64,000 nt of DNA. Origin: Diphasiastrum complanatum (taxonomy: Eukaryota; Streptophyta; Lycopodiopsida; Lycopodiales; Lycopodiaceae). Location: contig CM055112.1 of NCBI GenBank assembly GCA_029204225.1, positions 23,254,578 through 23,318,577 on the forward strand. Direction: 5' to 3'. Position 1 is the stretch's first letter, and every line of letters starts with the position of its first letter. This document shows, in pieces, positions 22,275-35,290 of this stretch. The translations under genes and the position numbers were made by a program. The notes beneath the pieces were generated by a model. That model did not search any database and was not told where the DNA came from. It was given only the letters and a program-made list of their open reading frames with translations.

Positions 22275-23235
22275 ATGGATCCATCTTCTAATTCATCTAT
22301 TATTGACAAACTTGATGGAGAAGACTACCATCTCTAGAAGTTCAAGAAGAAAGTCATACTACTTGCCAAAGAACTGTGGGACATCGTTGATGGCAGAGAG
22401 GTCAAGTCTAAGGTCGATGCAAATAGAATCACCAAATGGAGACAGAGGGGTAGGGGCAAGGCATGTGCCTTGATCACTCTGAATATTAAAGACTCTCAAA
22501 TCATCCATATGATATCAGGGATGTTACATCCGAACTTCATCTGAGGAAGAAGTTTTTCACATTGAGAATGTCTGATGTAGATAGTTTTTCAAGCCATCTC
22601 AATACACTCAAAAATCTCATAGAGTAAATGACTGCAACCAGCTCAATCATTGAATATTTTGATGTAGTAATGAATCTATTATCGAGTCTACTTGAAGCTT
22701 TCGAAACTAGATCCTCCTATAGCTTAGAATCAGATCCTCAAGCTCTATTCTCAAAGAGAAATCAGAAGTTTACATCCAAGAGATCCACAAAGTCAGACTA
22801 TCCTGACAAGAAGAGTAACATGCAGTCTGTCAATCCTGAGGTCGATGCAAATAGCATCACTTTGGATACAGAGGGATGGCAAGGCATTTGCCTTGATCAT
22901 TATGAATATTAGAAGTTTACATCCAAGAGATATCGACACCAGAAGATTAACTTCTGAATTTGTATTCTTAGCCAAAATAAGACCTCAGTATCATTATCAT
23001 CAATTGAATCAGAATACATAGTTGACACAAATGATACCAAGGAGACGATTTGGCTAAGAAATTTGCTTGCAGATATCGACCTTGCTTAGATACATTCAAC
23101 AATCATATATTGTGATAATCAAAGCACAATCACACTATCTCTAAATCCAAGATTTTACTCTCAAAGCAAACATATCAAAATCAGGTATCACTACCTTAGA
23201 GAAAATGTGCATAGCAAGGAAGTGTAGACAGATTT
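22275..23235 (+). pseudogene. Internally deleted and shuffled copia gag-pol
   Basis: ATG 22275 opens a copia gag (DKLDGEDYH, then KELWDIVDG) with an in-frame stop where a Trp codon is expected. Gag-like sequence continues with breaks to about 22910. A 72-77 bp piece (22411-22487) is repeated at 22839-22910, and a 20-bp piece (22764-22783) at 22911-22930. From about 22975 the sequence encodes the C-terminal RNase H (SLSSIESEY, then YCDNQST, then SKHIKI). Protease, integrase and reverse transcriptase are absent. This is a non-functional, roughly 1-kb remnant of what was a polyprotein of about 4 kb. Confidence 0.85.
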
Positions 23236-23999
23236 CCCTTCTACTGGTTCTTTTCTATCTGTCTAGTTACAAAGCTGTTTCCTGAAATCAGCATGTAAAT
23301 CGGTTGAACAAGCATCACTCAATAAACAAGAATGATCAAGGAGCTCAAGGATGCATCAAAGTCGTGGAAGCTATTCTCATTTAAGCATGGAGTAGATACA
23401 TTATACAAAAGCTCTCTTCTACAAAGGGGGAGTCTCTTAAATAAGCAACCGAGCTCCTTAGGTGGCATCCTAGTGGCATTTCCAGATTACACAAATTACA
23501 AGTGGAATTATTCTCTCCACTAGAGGTCACCATCAAAAGGCAGCTCACTCTACTTTTCTAAGAGGGGGCATTTGCCTAGAAATACTAGTTCCTACATGGT
23601 CATGCCGTCTTTCGAGAATCACCATGAGGCTTACACAGTTTCTATTTGTCATGCTTAACTAGTACTTCTCAGCTCTCAATCTTTGTTCATCTTGTCTTCT
23701 GAGAGATCTCCTCAGTCTAAGATGAGAGGTGCTCTAAGGTAGCTCTGGTCAAGTATCTTGGAGATTCGTCAGAATCAACCAATATCATCCCACCCCTAAT
23801 GTGTTGCAGGACCCACTACAACCCATATTGGATGATATTGCTCCGCTTCCACCTTGGCATCTTTGTTTTTCACTTGGAAAAGCGTAGATCCTCATTCGCT
23901 TGCTTAAAACCAAGTGTTTATTTCTATTGGTATTTACCACAAAACTGTTTTTTGCAAATTGTCGCAATGTAACCAGAATGTCCTGTTGCCGCAAATGGT
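23236..23999. other. Flank of the shuffled copia remnant; no gene seen
   Basis: Nothing recognisable. It may contain the decayed 3' LTR of the element ending near 23235, but there is no resemblance long enough to 21233-22129 to call it. Confidence 0.35.
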
Positions 24000-24783
24000 T
24001 GGTATCTTCAAAATTGAAGAGCTCCCAGCAGCTTCAAAACTAGCAGCTTCATGTGTGTCTTTTTTTTTTTCTTTTTTGTTATTTGTATCTGCCAAGGACT
24101 GTTTCACTTCTGGTTGCTTGGTAGGTTCTACTTTTCTTGGAGGTCTTGCCAGATATTCATCAATTTGTCTTGGCTCTCTTCATATCCTCCATTCTAGTTC
24201 TAAGTGTTTCCGCATTTCTTCTCTCAGTCGAAGTCCCAGTCTTATCAATATTCTTGTCTTGATGAGAAGAGGAGAACCTTCGATCGGTAGGTTGCACAAT
24301 TTTTTGGTTCTCAGTCTCAATGAATTCAAACATTCTGGTGGGTACTTGGTTAGAAGGTAGAGAAGGGTTCTGGAAGGTGGATTGGCTAGGAGTTTGGTGG
24401 AAGGGCAAATGAACTGATAATACTACTGTTGTAGCCTTTGGACCCTTGCAATGTCGAGCTTTGACCACCACTTGTTTGGTGAAGAGCTCACTTTATTCTA
24501 CAAGCTTGTTGTCATCTTTTTCTTTTTCTTTTTTGTAGCTATTTCTTCCGTTGATCCGTTACTTTTGGATCTCTTTAGGCTTCATAGGAGGGGATTCAAC
24601 TATCATTGCTCCATAGAGTTTCTTTTGATCAAGATCGATCCGACTCATCTGTTGCTTAAGTTTTGTTCTTTCCTCCTCAGCTTCTTGGATATTTCTGTTT
24701 ATTTCTTCTAGCTGCTTCAATTGCTTTCTTAAAACTTTTTTTCTAGATGACCAACCATAGTAGGTGGTAGAAGGTCTCTGCAA
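24000..24783 (-). pseudogene. Unclassified minus-strand coding remnant with a coiled-coil segment
   Basis: Two minus-strand frames in series (24783-24559 and 24471-24160) give a charged, helix-forming segment (RKQLKQLEEINRNIQ, then EEERTKLKQQM) followed by Pro/Ser-rich and polar sequence. Composition and position amid gypsy fragments suggest a retroelement Gag or accessory ORF, with stops between the pieces. I cannot assign a family. Confidence 0.3.
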
Positions 24784-24929
24784 GACACTTGCAATGATCT
24801 CTCAACTGCTTCGGTAAGACTATCAAGGAAAAATTGGGAATTTTTCAGATGGATAATGAGATGATAGGAATGTAGGCTGATATTCCAAGGAGTATTTGAG
24901 CCATCTTGAAAAGGATACAGACTTAAGCC

Positions 24930-25509
24930 TAGAACTGGAATAGTTAAGTTTAGGCCTTTACGCCATGTTGTAAAGGCCTAAAGTTATTTAGTTCTAAGCC
25001 TAAGTCTAGAACATTGGAACCTAAGCTAGTCTTCAACTTAAGTTAGTTCAGTTGTTATGGTCCATTGGGGGTTTGTCCCATGGCACCAATTTAATTAAGT
25101 TAAGCATATGTCTCATTTGCATAATAGAGCTTTATCTTCTTCCATTGAGAGTTCTCCTCTATAACGATTTTATAATTGTTACACTGTGTATTTATAATTC
25201 TTCCTATGAACCAAGTTAATTAGTTTATTTTATTATTGGCCTTTCACAAGTAGGTTAAGCCTTTGTGAAGTTGGGTTTTAGGTTAAGTCGTCATTTGAGT
25301 TAGGTTAAGTCATCAGTTGATTCAGTTCCTAAGTAGAGAAACAAGAAAAGAGCGGATCTTACCCTCAGAATACTCATCATATGCTATGACTGTCTTTCTT
25401 GCATCCATATCCATGCTAGCTAGGAATAGCCTTAGTGAAGGTTAGTTGGGAGAAGCCATAACTTGATCTAGTTGGAGCCATAGCCGGTGTGGATGCAAAG
25501 ACCTAACAT
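24930..25509 (+). repeat. Gypsy-type LTR fragment (plus strand)
   Basis: It ends just before a degenerate tRNA-Asp-type primer site. An inner block (TAGGCCTTTACGCCATG, then AAAGGCCTAAA) resembles TAGGCCTTTTTTGCGGGATG near 33090, upstream of the second such primer site. The left edge is unresolved. Confidence 0.4.
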
Positions 25510-25526
25510 TGGCATCGTTGCCGCTC
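25510..25526 (+). promoter_or_regulatory. Degenerate gypsy primer-binding site (tRNA-Asp type)
   Basis: TGGCATCGTTGCCGCTC agrees at most positions with TGGCGCCGTTGCCGGGG, the site used by several plant gypsy lineages. Confidence 0.5.
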
Positions 25527-26254
25527 TTTTTCTTGATTTCTCTACGTTTCTAGCTACGATTTTTGTTTGTTCTTGTTTTTGCTTATTCTACGTTCTAGCT
25601 ACTCTTTTGGTTCTTGCTTGCTTGCTTTTCACATCCTTCTTGTCTTTTTTTTTTTCTTGTTTAAATATCCATCTTGCTAGGGTTTAGGATTTTTTCTAAT
25701 CCTTCCATGCCCATCAGCACACCATCCTTCCCCATCCTTCTAGCCCTCAGCGCCCATCAGATGTTCGAGGAGGAGGACAATGTTTGAAGAAGTGGAGAGG
25801 AGGCAGCTGTCCGAAAAGCTCAAGCGCCCGCTCGTTGAGGAGTGCTCAAGGTCAGCCTCAAGCGCCCGCTCAAGCATCTGAGCTCAAGGTCAACCTTCAA
25901 GCGCCCGAAACCAAAAGCTAGTCTCTACAAAAGTAGGAAAATTCCCTACAAAATAGGATCTAGTGGAATATCTATATCTTATCCTCTACAACCTGATCCA
26001 CGCATGTGAACAACGTCTTGACATGTGGGAGCATTAACTCATTCACATGGAAGTGCAATCGATTTACATGGAAATTGGCCAAAGTGACTTTTTCTTATAT
26101 TCTAGCCGCAAATCAAGTTCACACTTGTGTAGATTGAACCAAAATGAATCTAACTATTTACAAGTACATTTTGTACATCCTTTCACACGTTGGAATAGGC
26201 TCCACACATGTGAGATTATATCTTGAACATAGATCTCATGATTATTCAAATACA
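25527..26254. other. Non-coding stretch with short CAAGCGCCCG repeats
   Basis: No gene seen. CAAGCGCCCG occurs three times between about 25821 and 25916, with GCTCAAGGTCA in between. It is probably leader of the plus-strand gypsy fragment, later broken by the minus-strand gypsy piece. Confidence 0.35.
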
Positions 26255-27060
26255 TCAAGTTGGAAGTGACAATTTCAACAACCTAATATCAGGCCATGCA
26301 TTACCCAAAATTGATATTTTTCTAGATTCAAGAATATTTGGTATCCGCAACATTGCTTTAACACTTTCTCCAAGTTGGATAGGTGTTCTGAGTTCAGCCC
26401 GTGCATGCACAGATCATCCAAGAAAATCTCCAAAAAAATTTGCAGGTACTCTTTGAATGTCGATTGCATAACTCGTTGAAAAGTGCTTGGGGCATTACAA
26501 AGTCCAAACGACATCATGTTATAGGTATAAGTGCAAATGTTGTCTTGTGCTGATTTTCTGGTGCTATCTTCACTTGATTGTAGCTGCTGAAACCATCCAG
26601 AAAATTGTAGGCTTTTGCTCCTGCTACTCTATCTGGAACACTTTCCGTGAATGGTAAGGAAAAATGGTCTAACCACATTTAGTGCCTTCAGGTTCACACA
26701 AATTTGCATTTTGCCGTTCTTCTTGAGTACTACAACTATCGACAATACCCATTATGTGTGCTCGATTTTATAAATGAAATCGACATCGAGCAACTTCTAC
26801 AACTCCTGCTTGATCAACTTTGTATAGTTAGGATTACAGTGGTAATAATGGCTCACCTTGGAGACTGCTCCACCCACCAAGGGTATGGTATGCTAGACTA
26901 TGGTTGGTGGTGGTATACCCTTCAGATCTTTGTAGGTCCATGTGAAGCAGTCTTTGTATTCCACCAACAAAGAATGTAGCCTCTTGAGTGTGTGTCAATT
27001 GTTCTCCCACATGAACAATTTTTTCTTATTCGTCTGGGTCAGCTAAGTTCATAGGTTGTG
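26255..27060 (-). pseudogene. Ty3/gypsy reverse transcriptase fragment
   Basis: Reading the minus strand from about 27060 down: a VEYKDCF-TWTYKDLKGIPP segment, then HTIPLVGGAVSK, CNPNYTKLIKQEL, VVVLKKNGKMQICVN, a frame break, then FGLCNAPSTFQRVMQ and the catalytic FLDDL in place of the usual Y-x-DD. This is the pre-RT and palm region of a gypsy RT. It has stops, a frameshift, and ends abruptly near 26255, so RNase H and integrase are missing. It is related to, but distinct from, the plus-strand gypsy RT at about 45.5-46.1 kb (NAPSSFQRVMQ). Confidence 0.85.
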
Positions 27061-28487
27061 TCTGCGTAGGTCCTTCAAAGACTTGTTCCGCTGGTTCTTG
27101 ATTTTGATGAGGTTCTCTTTGTGCTTATGACATCATGATTACCAGGTCATCTAAGGTGTAGTTCTTGAAGGTTTCTGGCATCTCGTGAATTGGCATTCAA
27201 CCGGATTCCTCCTTCAGCATGTTAATCTTAGCCCGACTTGTAATCTTTGCACTTCTAGTCATCTGTGAGGATGATGTTGTATCTGGTTCCAGTCTGATCG
27301 ATTTCAAGGAGTCCAACAGTTTTTTTTTCCTTTTCTATCAACGTAGTTGGATACGTCCTTGTTATCTTTCTTGGGAACTGATTTGATATTCGCTTCGTGG
27401 TTACTGATATCAATATCCACCGTAGCTATTGTCCGGTAGATCGCTTTATCAAATCACCTGACTGTAACACTGTTTCATCTGGTTCTTCTTAGTCATAGGT
27501 GCCTTGGGTGGATCTAGCTTGGAAACCTTAGCCATTGGTGATTTCTCTCACGCTCATCCTCTGTACTACACAACCAACTTGACAATGACAGCAACCATGA
27601 TCTTCTCTCCCGACGACACAACAGCTCCACGCCATCTCTTGTACACTCATCTGCATAAATGTAAATAGCACATAGATCACACATATACATGGACCGAAGC
27701 ATGCAATTGATCAATAGTCAAGAATACGGATTATTAAATTTGATGAGACAGACACAGTATGATGCTTTCATACATTGATTCTATTCTTCAGACGGATCGT
27801 CAGTATTAGCTCATAGCTTTTACAGATTGTAGTTAGCTATGACAAAGATTACGTGGTTTCATCCGCTATTGTATTGTGCTCACCTGCATTACTGACTTGT
27901 ATTTCATTACAATCAATCTGAATAAAGTGTTGTCAAGTTCTACATTCAGGTTCTGTCACTGATTTGCAATGCCTTCTGCTCTCTGTCTAACCTTCTAATT
28001 GTCTGCTCTTGCTTCTGCTATCATCGCGCACTTAGCTCTAAACTTAATTTTCTTATCATTGTGTTCGCCTACTTAGTTATCAATAGTGCACGCATTGAGA
28101 GAATTGAACGGACTTATCCTCCCAGCATTCTCCCAACAATTCTAAGTCCCAAAAACAACTAGAAGAAGTGACGAAGACCTTACAACAAGCCCAGGACAAA
28201 GTGAACCAGTTATGGAACGTGGCGTGCAAGGCCTAAGCGGGAATCTTTGATAAAAAAAAAACCTAGGGATGATGATGGAGATGACGGAGCAAATGATTAT
28301 GGTAGAGCAAATGATTATGACGAGCACGCCCAGCAGTTCGATGGAAGCTCAGGATTGGACGACAAAAGGATCGAGACTGCTTCTGAAACTTTTCCTATTC
28401 CCCCACCTAACTAAAAAACTCCTTATTTTGTCTTCAGTTTCTCTCAGACCTTCATACCCACTTACCTCGTTCCTCCACCCTCCTCCT
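27061..28487. other. Mostly unassigned; probably more decayed gypsy sequence
   Basis: On the minus strand 27061-27500 is probably the protease/pre-RT spacer of the gypsy fragment, but I cannot identify motifs. On the plus strand 28140-28380 translates, with stops, to a helical stretch (QLEEVTKTLQQAQDKV) resembling the coiled-coil tail of the third gypsy ORF near 49.2-49.4 kb. No complete gene is present. Confidence 0.35.
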
Positions 28488-28761
28488 AGTTAGAATTAAA
28501 GTAGAATTATTGTGCTACTGTACTGTGGGTCCTATCAGTTGATAAGGATCAGTTGGCCTCGCCACGAGGCAAGTCGACGGGACACGCATCCCGTCAACGG
28601 CAACCTGGGTCATGCATGGGTTGCCTGAGTGAACAACTATATGTACAGTGTAATTTCATTTTGAGAAATACAGTTGCCATGTGAGCTTGTTGTGGAGAGT
28701 ATTTTTTGTCTGTGTTATTGTGTAGCATGATTTGTGTTCCTGTGCAAAGCAAATTCTAAGT
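28488..28761 (+). repeat. LTR of an AGTT...-type copia relative
   Basis: It starts AGTTAGAATT, the same first six bases as the LTR at 40261, and ends CTAAGT directly before a primer site, one base off the AACT end of its relatives. It also shares general layout with the 40.26-kb LTR (ATATGTACAGTG before the 3' end). Length 274 bp. No downstream partner LTR was found. Confidence 0.55.
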
Positions 28762-28773
28762 TGGTATCATAGT
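28762..28773 (+). promoter_or_regulatory. Primer-binding site (tRNA-iMet type), one mismatch
   Basis: TGGTATCATAGT matches the iMet site except for G-to-T in CAGAG. Confidence 0.65.
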
Positions 28774-30045
28774 CGTACAGGGAGTGTACACAGTACAACA
28801 TCGTCGTTGAAGAGAGCTTCGAGATAACTGTCTTCTGAGAGTTCGAGGTTTACGGCGGGTTGAAGACGGAAAGAGAAGCACTGGTGCACAGTTTCTAGTT
28901 TCCAAGTTCAGCAGAGGGATTAGCTTGTGCATAGTGTTAGACAGGGTAAAAACTTGGTGAAAAATTGACAATTTCGAAGCCAGTTAAAAACTGAAACCGG
29001 GTTTGGGGTTACGGTTTCCTACACATAACTGGTGATTTCTTCGCTGTTTGTGCATCGTTTTGGATGCCGTAAGGATAGGAAGGAACTAATTATATTGTCA
29101 ACCAGCCAAGGAGATAATCTGAGGTCTATGTTAGAGATTTGTCTACAGACAGTTAACCTAGTAGATTTGCGGTAAAAGGTGAAAAAAAAGCCACTAGTTG
29201 AGCTAAAATCATCGTTTCTCCACGGAATTTCATGATTGAACACTCTATAGATTCGGTATCAATAGGGCGACCCTGCTCTAGCCTCAAATTGTGCTCAAAT
29301 TGATCCGAAGGCGACTTTGATCAAGCAACATGTAGCTTGGGGAGGCGCAGCCGTAGATAGGGAGGTCACGGGTATGTTCGCGCGTGGAACCAAGGTAAAA
29401 CTGTAGTGTTTTGAAGTGGACATCGCTTGCAAGAGTCTCCATTAGTGCATAGAAGTGCTCAGAACTGTTGGATAGAGAAGTTACAAGATCGATGGCTCAG
29501 ATCATGCTACCCAGGAGGGATATCCATAGTTGGATCAGAATTGACCATTGGATGGAGTCTGAAGGGTTGTTGAAGAGGGCCCTAAAGAAGTGAAGTGCAT
29601 TTTGGCCTTCAACTTCATTAAAAATTTTCATATTGAAATTGGAGTTGGGTCCCTTCACAAGTGAAGAGTGAGCTTTCTTCAAGGTGAAGAAACAGTTCAA
29701 AATCAAAGAAAATCCTTTGCCCGTTTTGACCCAAACGAAAGGCTATAACCTCCAAACGAAGGGCACCCGGGACTGTACCTACAAGTACGATACAGCAAAA
29801 CAGAGTGATTGCAACAGAGAAAATATTCGAAGTGCACCAAAAGTGATTTCACCATTCCACTGGGCACGAAGTTGGGAGTTGACAACTGAGTGCATTTCGG
29901 AAGGTGACGCCGATTTGGCTTTCAAATTGGTGGAAAAACGGCGAGTGGCCTAGTAAGGCAAAAGTGCAGGTCATTATTTTCAACTTCTGACATCACTATT
30001 GGCCTCGGCATACTGTTTTTAGCCTATGGCAAAAATTTCAAGCAG
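28774..30045 (+). mobile_element. Copia leader fragment, truncated at the gag start
   Basis: From about 29735 the sequence aligns with the leader at 3490-3800 (ACGAAAGGCTATA, GACTGTACCTACAAGTACG, TTTCACCATTCCACTGGGCA, then TTTCAAGCAGTT). Similarity stops where the gag ATG would be. This copy is therefore LTR + primer site + leader with no coding region, followed by unrelated DNA. Confidence 0.7.
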
Positions 30046-30571
30046 TTTTGTACATATACTTGTTGGCAGTTTGGCACTTTTGCCGCCAAAGTGCTATTTT
30101 CTATTCAAAATTTATTTGTAAAATGTAAATTTATTTAATTTTTAGCTACTTTATTCGAACAGATTACTCTTAGGAAAAATTTGGATGAAGACTTTCAGTT
30201 AGTATAGGAGTTGTTTGATGGCACTCTACTCCTTGTAAGGTTGCCGCCATACGACAACTTACCTATCGGGAGATATACCAGAGCAAGGGATCTTAATATA
30301 TGAAATCTTTTCAAGATTTATCTTGTATATGGTGTTGCAGATTATATGAGATGTTGAGCTTTCATATGTTATTTGTTGATATATATTTTGAATCAACATT
30401 TGATGCTAAAATACCAAGTACATGTCATATATTCAAAAAGAAGAAATATCTTCACATTTGACGTACCCAAGATTTAAAGGTGAAGTATTCAATGATACGA
30501 ACGTATTCTTTTCTAAAGAATGAATAAGTCTTGAAACGAAGACTATCTATTTACGAGGACGTTTCACATTT
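30046..30571. other. No gene recognised
   Basis: AT-rich DNA between the leader fragment and a candidate PPT/LTR junction. A faint plus-strand coding feel near 30470-30570 could be the 3' end of a decayed pol, but no motif is identifiable. Confidence 0.3.
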
Positions 30572-31300
<729 letters not shown>

Positions 31301-32149
31301 CAGTCACTGATAGAGATGTATGTATGCATGGGAAATGCTAGTCCCTGCCTGAGGAATTGAGTTATTGTTCTGTATTCGTGTTGGTAACGAAGATAATTAT
31401 TTCGAACATATTCGCAAACTATTTGAGCTCTTTAACCGTGACTGGACTTTAGTTGTTGATGACTTCTGTCTAGAACACATTAGTTCAAGAATAAGATTAA
31501 CTTTTTGTTTGTTCGTACACGTCTGCATCGAACATAACACAAATCTCTGCTAACAACTTAATCAGCCAGAGTGTAATTCATTCGAGTTACTCTGATAGCA
31601 TTTCATTTATAGAATGCTTTTCATTCGGTTTGATAGAGGAAGATTGTTGTTTGGAATTCATTATCAACACACACACACCACAACAAAAGTAATACTGGTT
31701 ATTTATAAAATGTTTTTTGACAATTAGATTAACTCTCGACTCCATTTCATTCGAAATAAGTCAGGACTGTACCAATTTAACAACTTTTAAGTGCTATCTC
31801 CAAGCTTGGGGAACGATATAAATACTATACATATCTAGCAATTCCTTGTTGGTATATTATGACTATTGGAAAGTGGTGTGTAGAAGATAGGTCTAGCTCG
31901 AAAAGAAACGAATGAAAATAATTTGTGTCTAGAAAGAAAACTTTTCATGCATGGCAGAATAAACTATCTTCATCTTTCCAATGCATGACTACGCCTATCA
32001 ATTTCAAACAAGACAATAGTGGTAGAAATCACGTTTGAACTTATAGTAACTAACTTTGAAATCGCCGATACTACAGTGATTACGTAGCCAAACAATTAAG
32101 CATTGAAAATTATCAAACAAATAATTAGTCACGAAGAACTCTAGAAAAC

Positions 32150-32680
<531 letters not shown>

Positions 32681-32739
32681 TCTGCATAAATGAACCAAAA
32701 CTATAGCTCTGTAGAAATGAACTAAAATAGCCCACAAAG

Positions 32740-33698
32740 TGACACTATTGGGTTTTTCGTGAAAAAGACGAAAAAGAGAAAGGTGCTTTTAAATCTTGTT
32801 TAGGGTTGCCCCACACTTTGTCAGAGTCATTTCCTTGACATTTGAGACTCTTTGGAAAAAAGAAAAAATGTGACACTGTGATTTTACACGAGATTTATGT
32901 CAAGTGAAAAATGCGAAAAAGATGACACTACATTTTTCAAAGGGATTCTTGACAGGTGTTGGAGGGTTTGCAGATCCAAAGGCAACCCTAACCCTAGTTA
33001 ATACGTGAGAGGGATTTGGCACCCTACGTGTGTAAGTCCAACTCGATGATCACAGAGTTATTTGATTAGTTACAAGTCAATAAAAGGACTTTAGGCCTTT
33101 TTTGCGGGATGTTGTAGGGCCTAAATGTCAAGTTAGTGAATAAAGTTGGGTTTCCCTCCAACTTGGATAGTTTCTACTCTTTTTTTAAATTTGAATAATT
33201 AGGAAAGCAAAAATGGACCAATAGGATTCAAAGGCCTGGTCCTCCTCTCTACTATAAAAAGAGACCAACTCGAGTTCCTACACATGTTCATTTCCTCATT
33301 TCAATAAAGCAGATTGGTTCTCTTGTGAAATGGATAGATGACTGTCCTTGCTCCCTATCACTTTTCCTCCATCTCTCATGCTTTATTTGGATTTTGCTAA
33401 TTGTTGGATCTGATTGTTATTGGGATTGCATGTTATTATACTTATTATGAGAGAGAAAGAGAGAGAGGGAAAGGTAAGCTATCTTATTGTGGATCTAATT
33501 TCAGTGGATGTAGTATTAATGCTTAGGATTAATGGATGTTAGAGTTAGATGTGAATCTTCCATTCATGCTGAAATCTGAACTATACTATCGCTCTCATGG
33601 GAACGAATCTACGCATGACAACTAACTTCGTCTCTTTGATGCTAGATTGATTAGATCTTGGATTGAGGTTAGGCAAGTAAGGAGACCCACTACAATTT
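32740..33698 (+). repeat. Candidate 5' LTR of the large gypsy element (left edge unresolved)
   Basis: The right edge is set by the primer site at 33699. The sequence contains a likely promoter (ACTATAAAAAGAGACC near 33250) and an inner block similar to the LTR fragment near 24980. The left limit is a guess based on GACACTATTGGG near 32742 and could be wrong by hundreds of bases. No 3' partner was found in the window. Confidence 0.4.
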
Positions 33699-33716
33699 TG
33701 GCGCCGTTGTCAAGGA
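33699..33716 (+). promoter_or_regulatory. Gypsy primer-binding site (tRNA-Asp type)
   Basis: TGGCGCCGTTGTCAAGGA follows AATTT and is close to the complement of the plant tRNA-Asp 3' end used by Athila/Tat-like gypsy elements. Confidence 0.7.
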
Positions 33717-34674
33717 GCTACGCCAATTTTTCAGTTTGTAGCATGTTTGTTGGATGGTTAGCTTGCATTAGGCATCTTGTCATGGCATGAATAGTGTTAA
33801 ATCTGCATTTAGGGTTAGTTTGAGAGTGATTTTGTTTGATTTGAGTGGATTTGCTTGTTTGAAATCTAATTTGATTGTGGAACAAGGAAAGCTATTTAAA
33901 TCACCAATCTTAAGATCCATTTGGATCTGAGATATCAGAAAAAACAACAAAAATCTCTCAAATATGCCAGATTTTGGTCAAAAGGAGACAAAAATTGTCA
34001 TCAGACCTGATAATTTTTTGCCCTCTTTCAAGAAACCCTCGCCAACTTGTGAATACCTTCAATTTTGATCACAGAACTTTCAGTTTGAAGGGTGAACAAT
34101 CCTTCCCAACAGATTTTCAGAAACATCAAAAAAATCGTCAAAAAACATCAAAAAATCACCAAAACCCTAAAAATACAAAAAAAAAACCTTCGCCCGATTC
34201 ACTGTGCATAGGTGTGATTCGAATCTATCTACTGCCAGGTCGACAAAGGTTTATATCAAAAATAAAAGATTTTTTAAAAAATCAGTTGTCATATTGTCAT
34301 ATTTTTGTTAAAAAAGTCACTTTTTTGCAAAAGTACTAGTATTACTCTTGATCCTTCGCCAAGACCTTTGTTGAGTTTCCAGAATATTCTATTATAGTAA
34401 AATATCATTTTTGAGTTCGGCAAAGATTCTTCTTGTCAAGATCATAAAAAATCTTGATTTTTACCAGCGCCAAACTATAGAAACTGTGTTTTTATGTGTT
34501 AGAAACCTTTGTCGGGTTTACCCTAGCTTTATGTATGTCAGATCTTGCATCTAAGAGTTCGGAGAAGGTTATTTCTCTAAAAATTGTCAAAAAAGTTGAT
34601 CAAAGAGTTTTTTTTCCAAAATAGCATTGCTGACCTTCGCCAAGCCAATCTTCGCCTAGGGAACCTTTGCCAGT
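33717..34674 (+). other. Leader of the large gypsy element
   Basis: No convincing ORF. It contains repeated CCTTCGCCAA / CCTTTGCC motifs (near 34030, 34350, 34640, 34660) that recur after pol at 47400-47690. It ends where the CACTA-like element begins. Confidence 0.5.
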
Positions 34675-34679
34675 CACTA

Positions 34680-35290
34680 CAAGAAAAGGTGACAAAAATT
34701 GCAGAAAAAAATGGCAAAAATTGCGAAAATTTTGGCAATTTTTGTCATTTTGTGCCAAAAAAATTGTGAAAACGGATTCCGTAATGTTTTTGGCAAATCC
34801 GCAATTTTGGTCCCACAGTTTTTTTGGCTAACTTTTTGCAATTTTTATGGCTAAATCAATAATAAAAAAAATTGCGGAAACCCACCCGCAATTTTTTGAC
34901 AGAATAATTGCGGAATCCGTTTCCACACTTTGTTTGGCTGATAATTTTTGCCAGAATTTTTGGGCAAAAATTGTCAAAAAAATTGTGAAAATTCATTTCC
35001 AAAATTGTTGTGGCAAAAATTGCAGATATTTTTCCACAATTTTTTGTGCAAAAATTGCGAAAAAATCGCAAAAATTCATTCCGTAATTTTTTTTAAAATA
35101 GTGTCAAAAATTTGTGGAAAATAAATTCGCAATAGAAAATAAATTGCAAATTTATTCTCCGCAATTTTTATACACTATTTTGAAAAAAAATTGCAAAAAT
35201 GAATTTTTGCAATTGTTTTGGCAACTTTTGCCAAAAAAATTATGAATAAATACCTGCAATTTGTTGGCTAAAATTGCAAAAAATATCACC
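34680..35290. repeat. Left subterminal AATTGC array of the CACTA element
   Basis: Dozens of degenerate units around AAAATTGCGAAAA and its complement, spaced about 15-40 bp apart. They are probably transposase-binding subterminal repeats, by analogy with other CACTA elements. Confidence 0.75.

Noticed and set aside
34584-35086. Frames rich in Lys, Ile, Asn and Cys in the AATTGC array
   Set aside because: Products of the repeated AATTGC words; not proteins.
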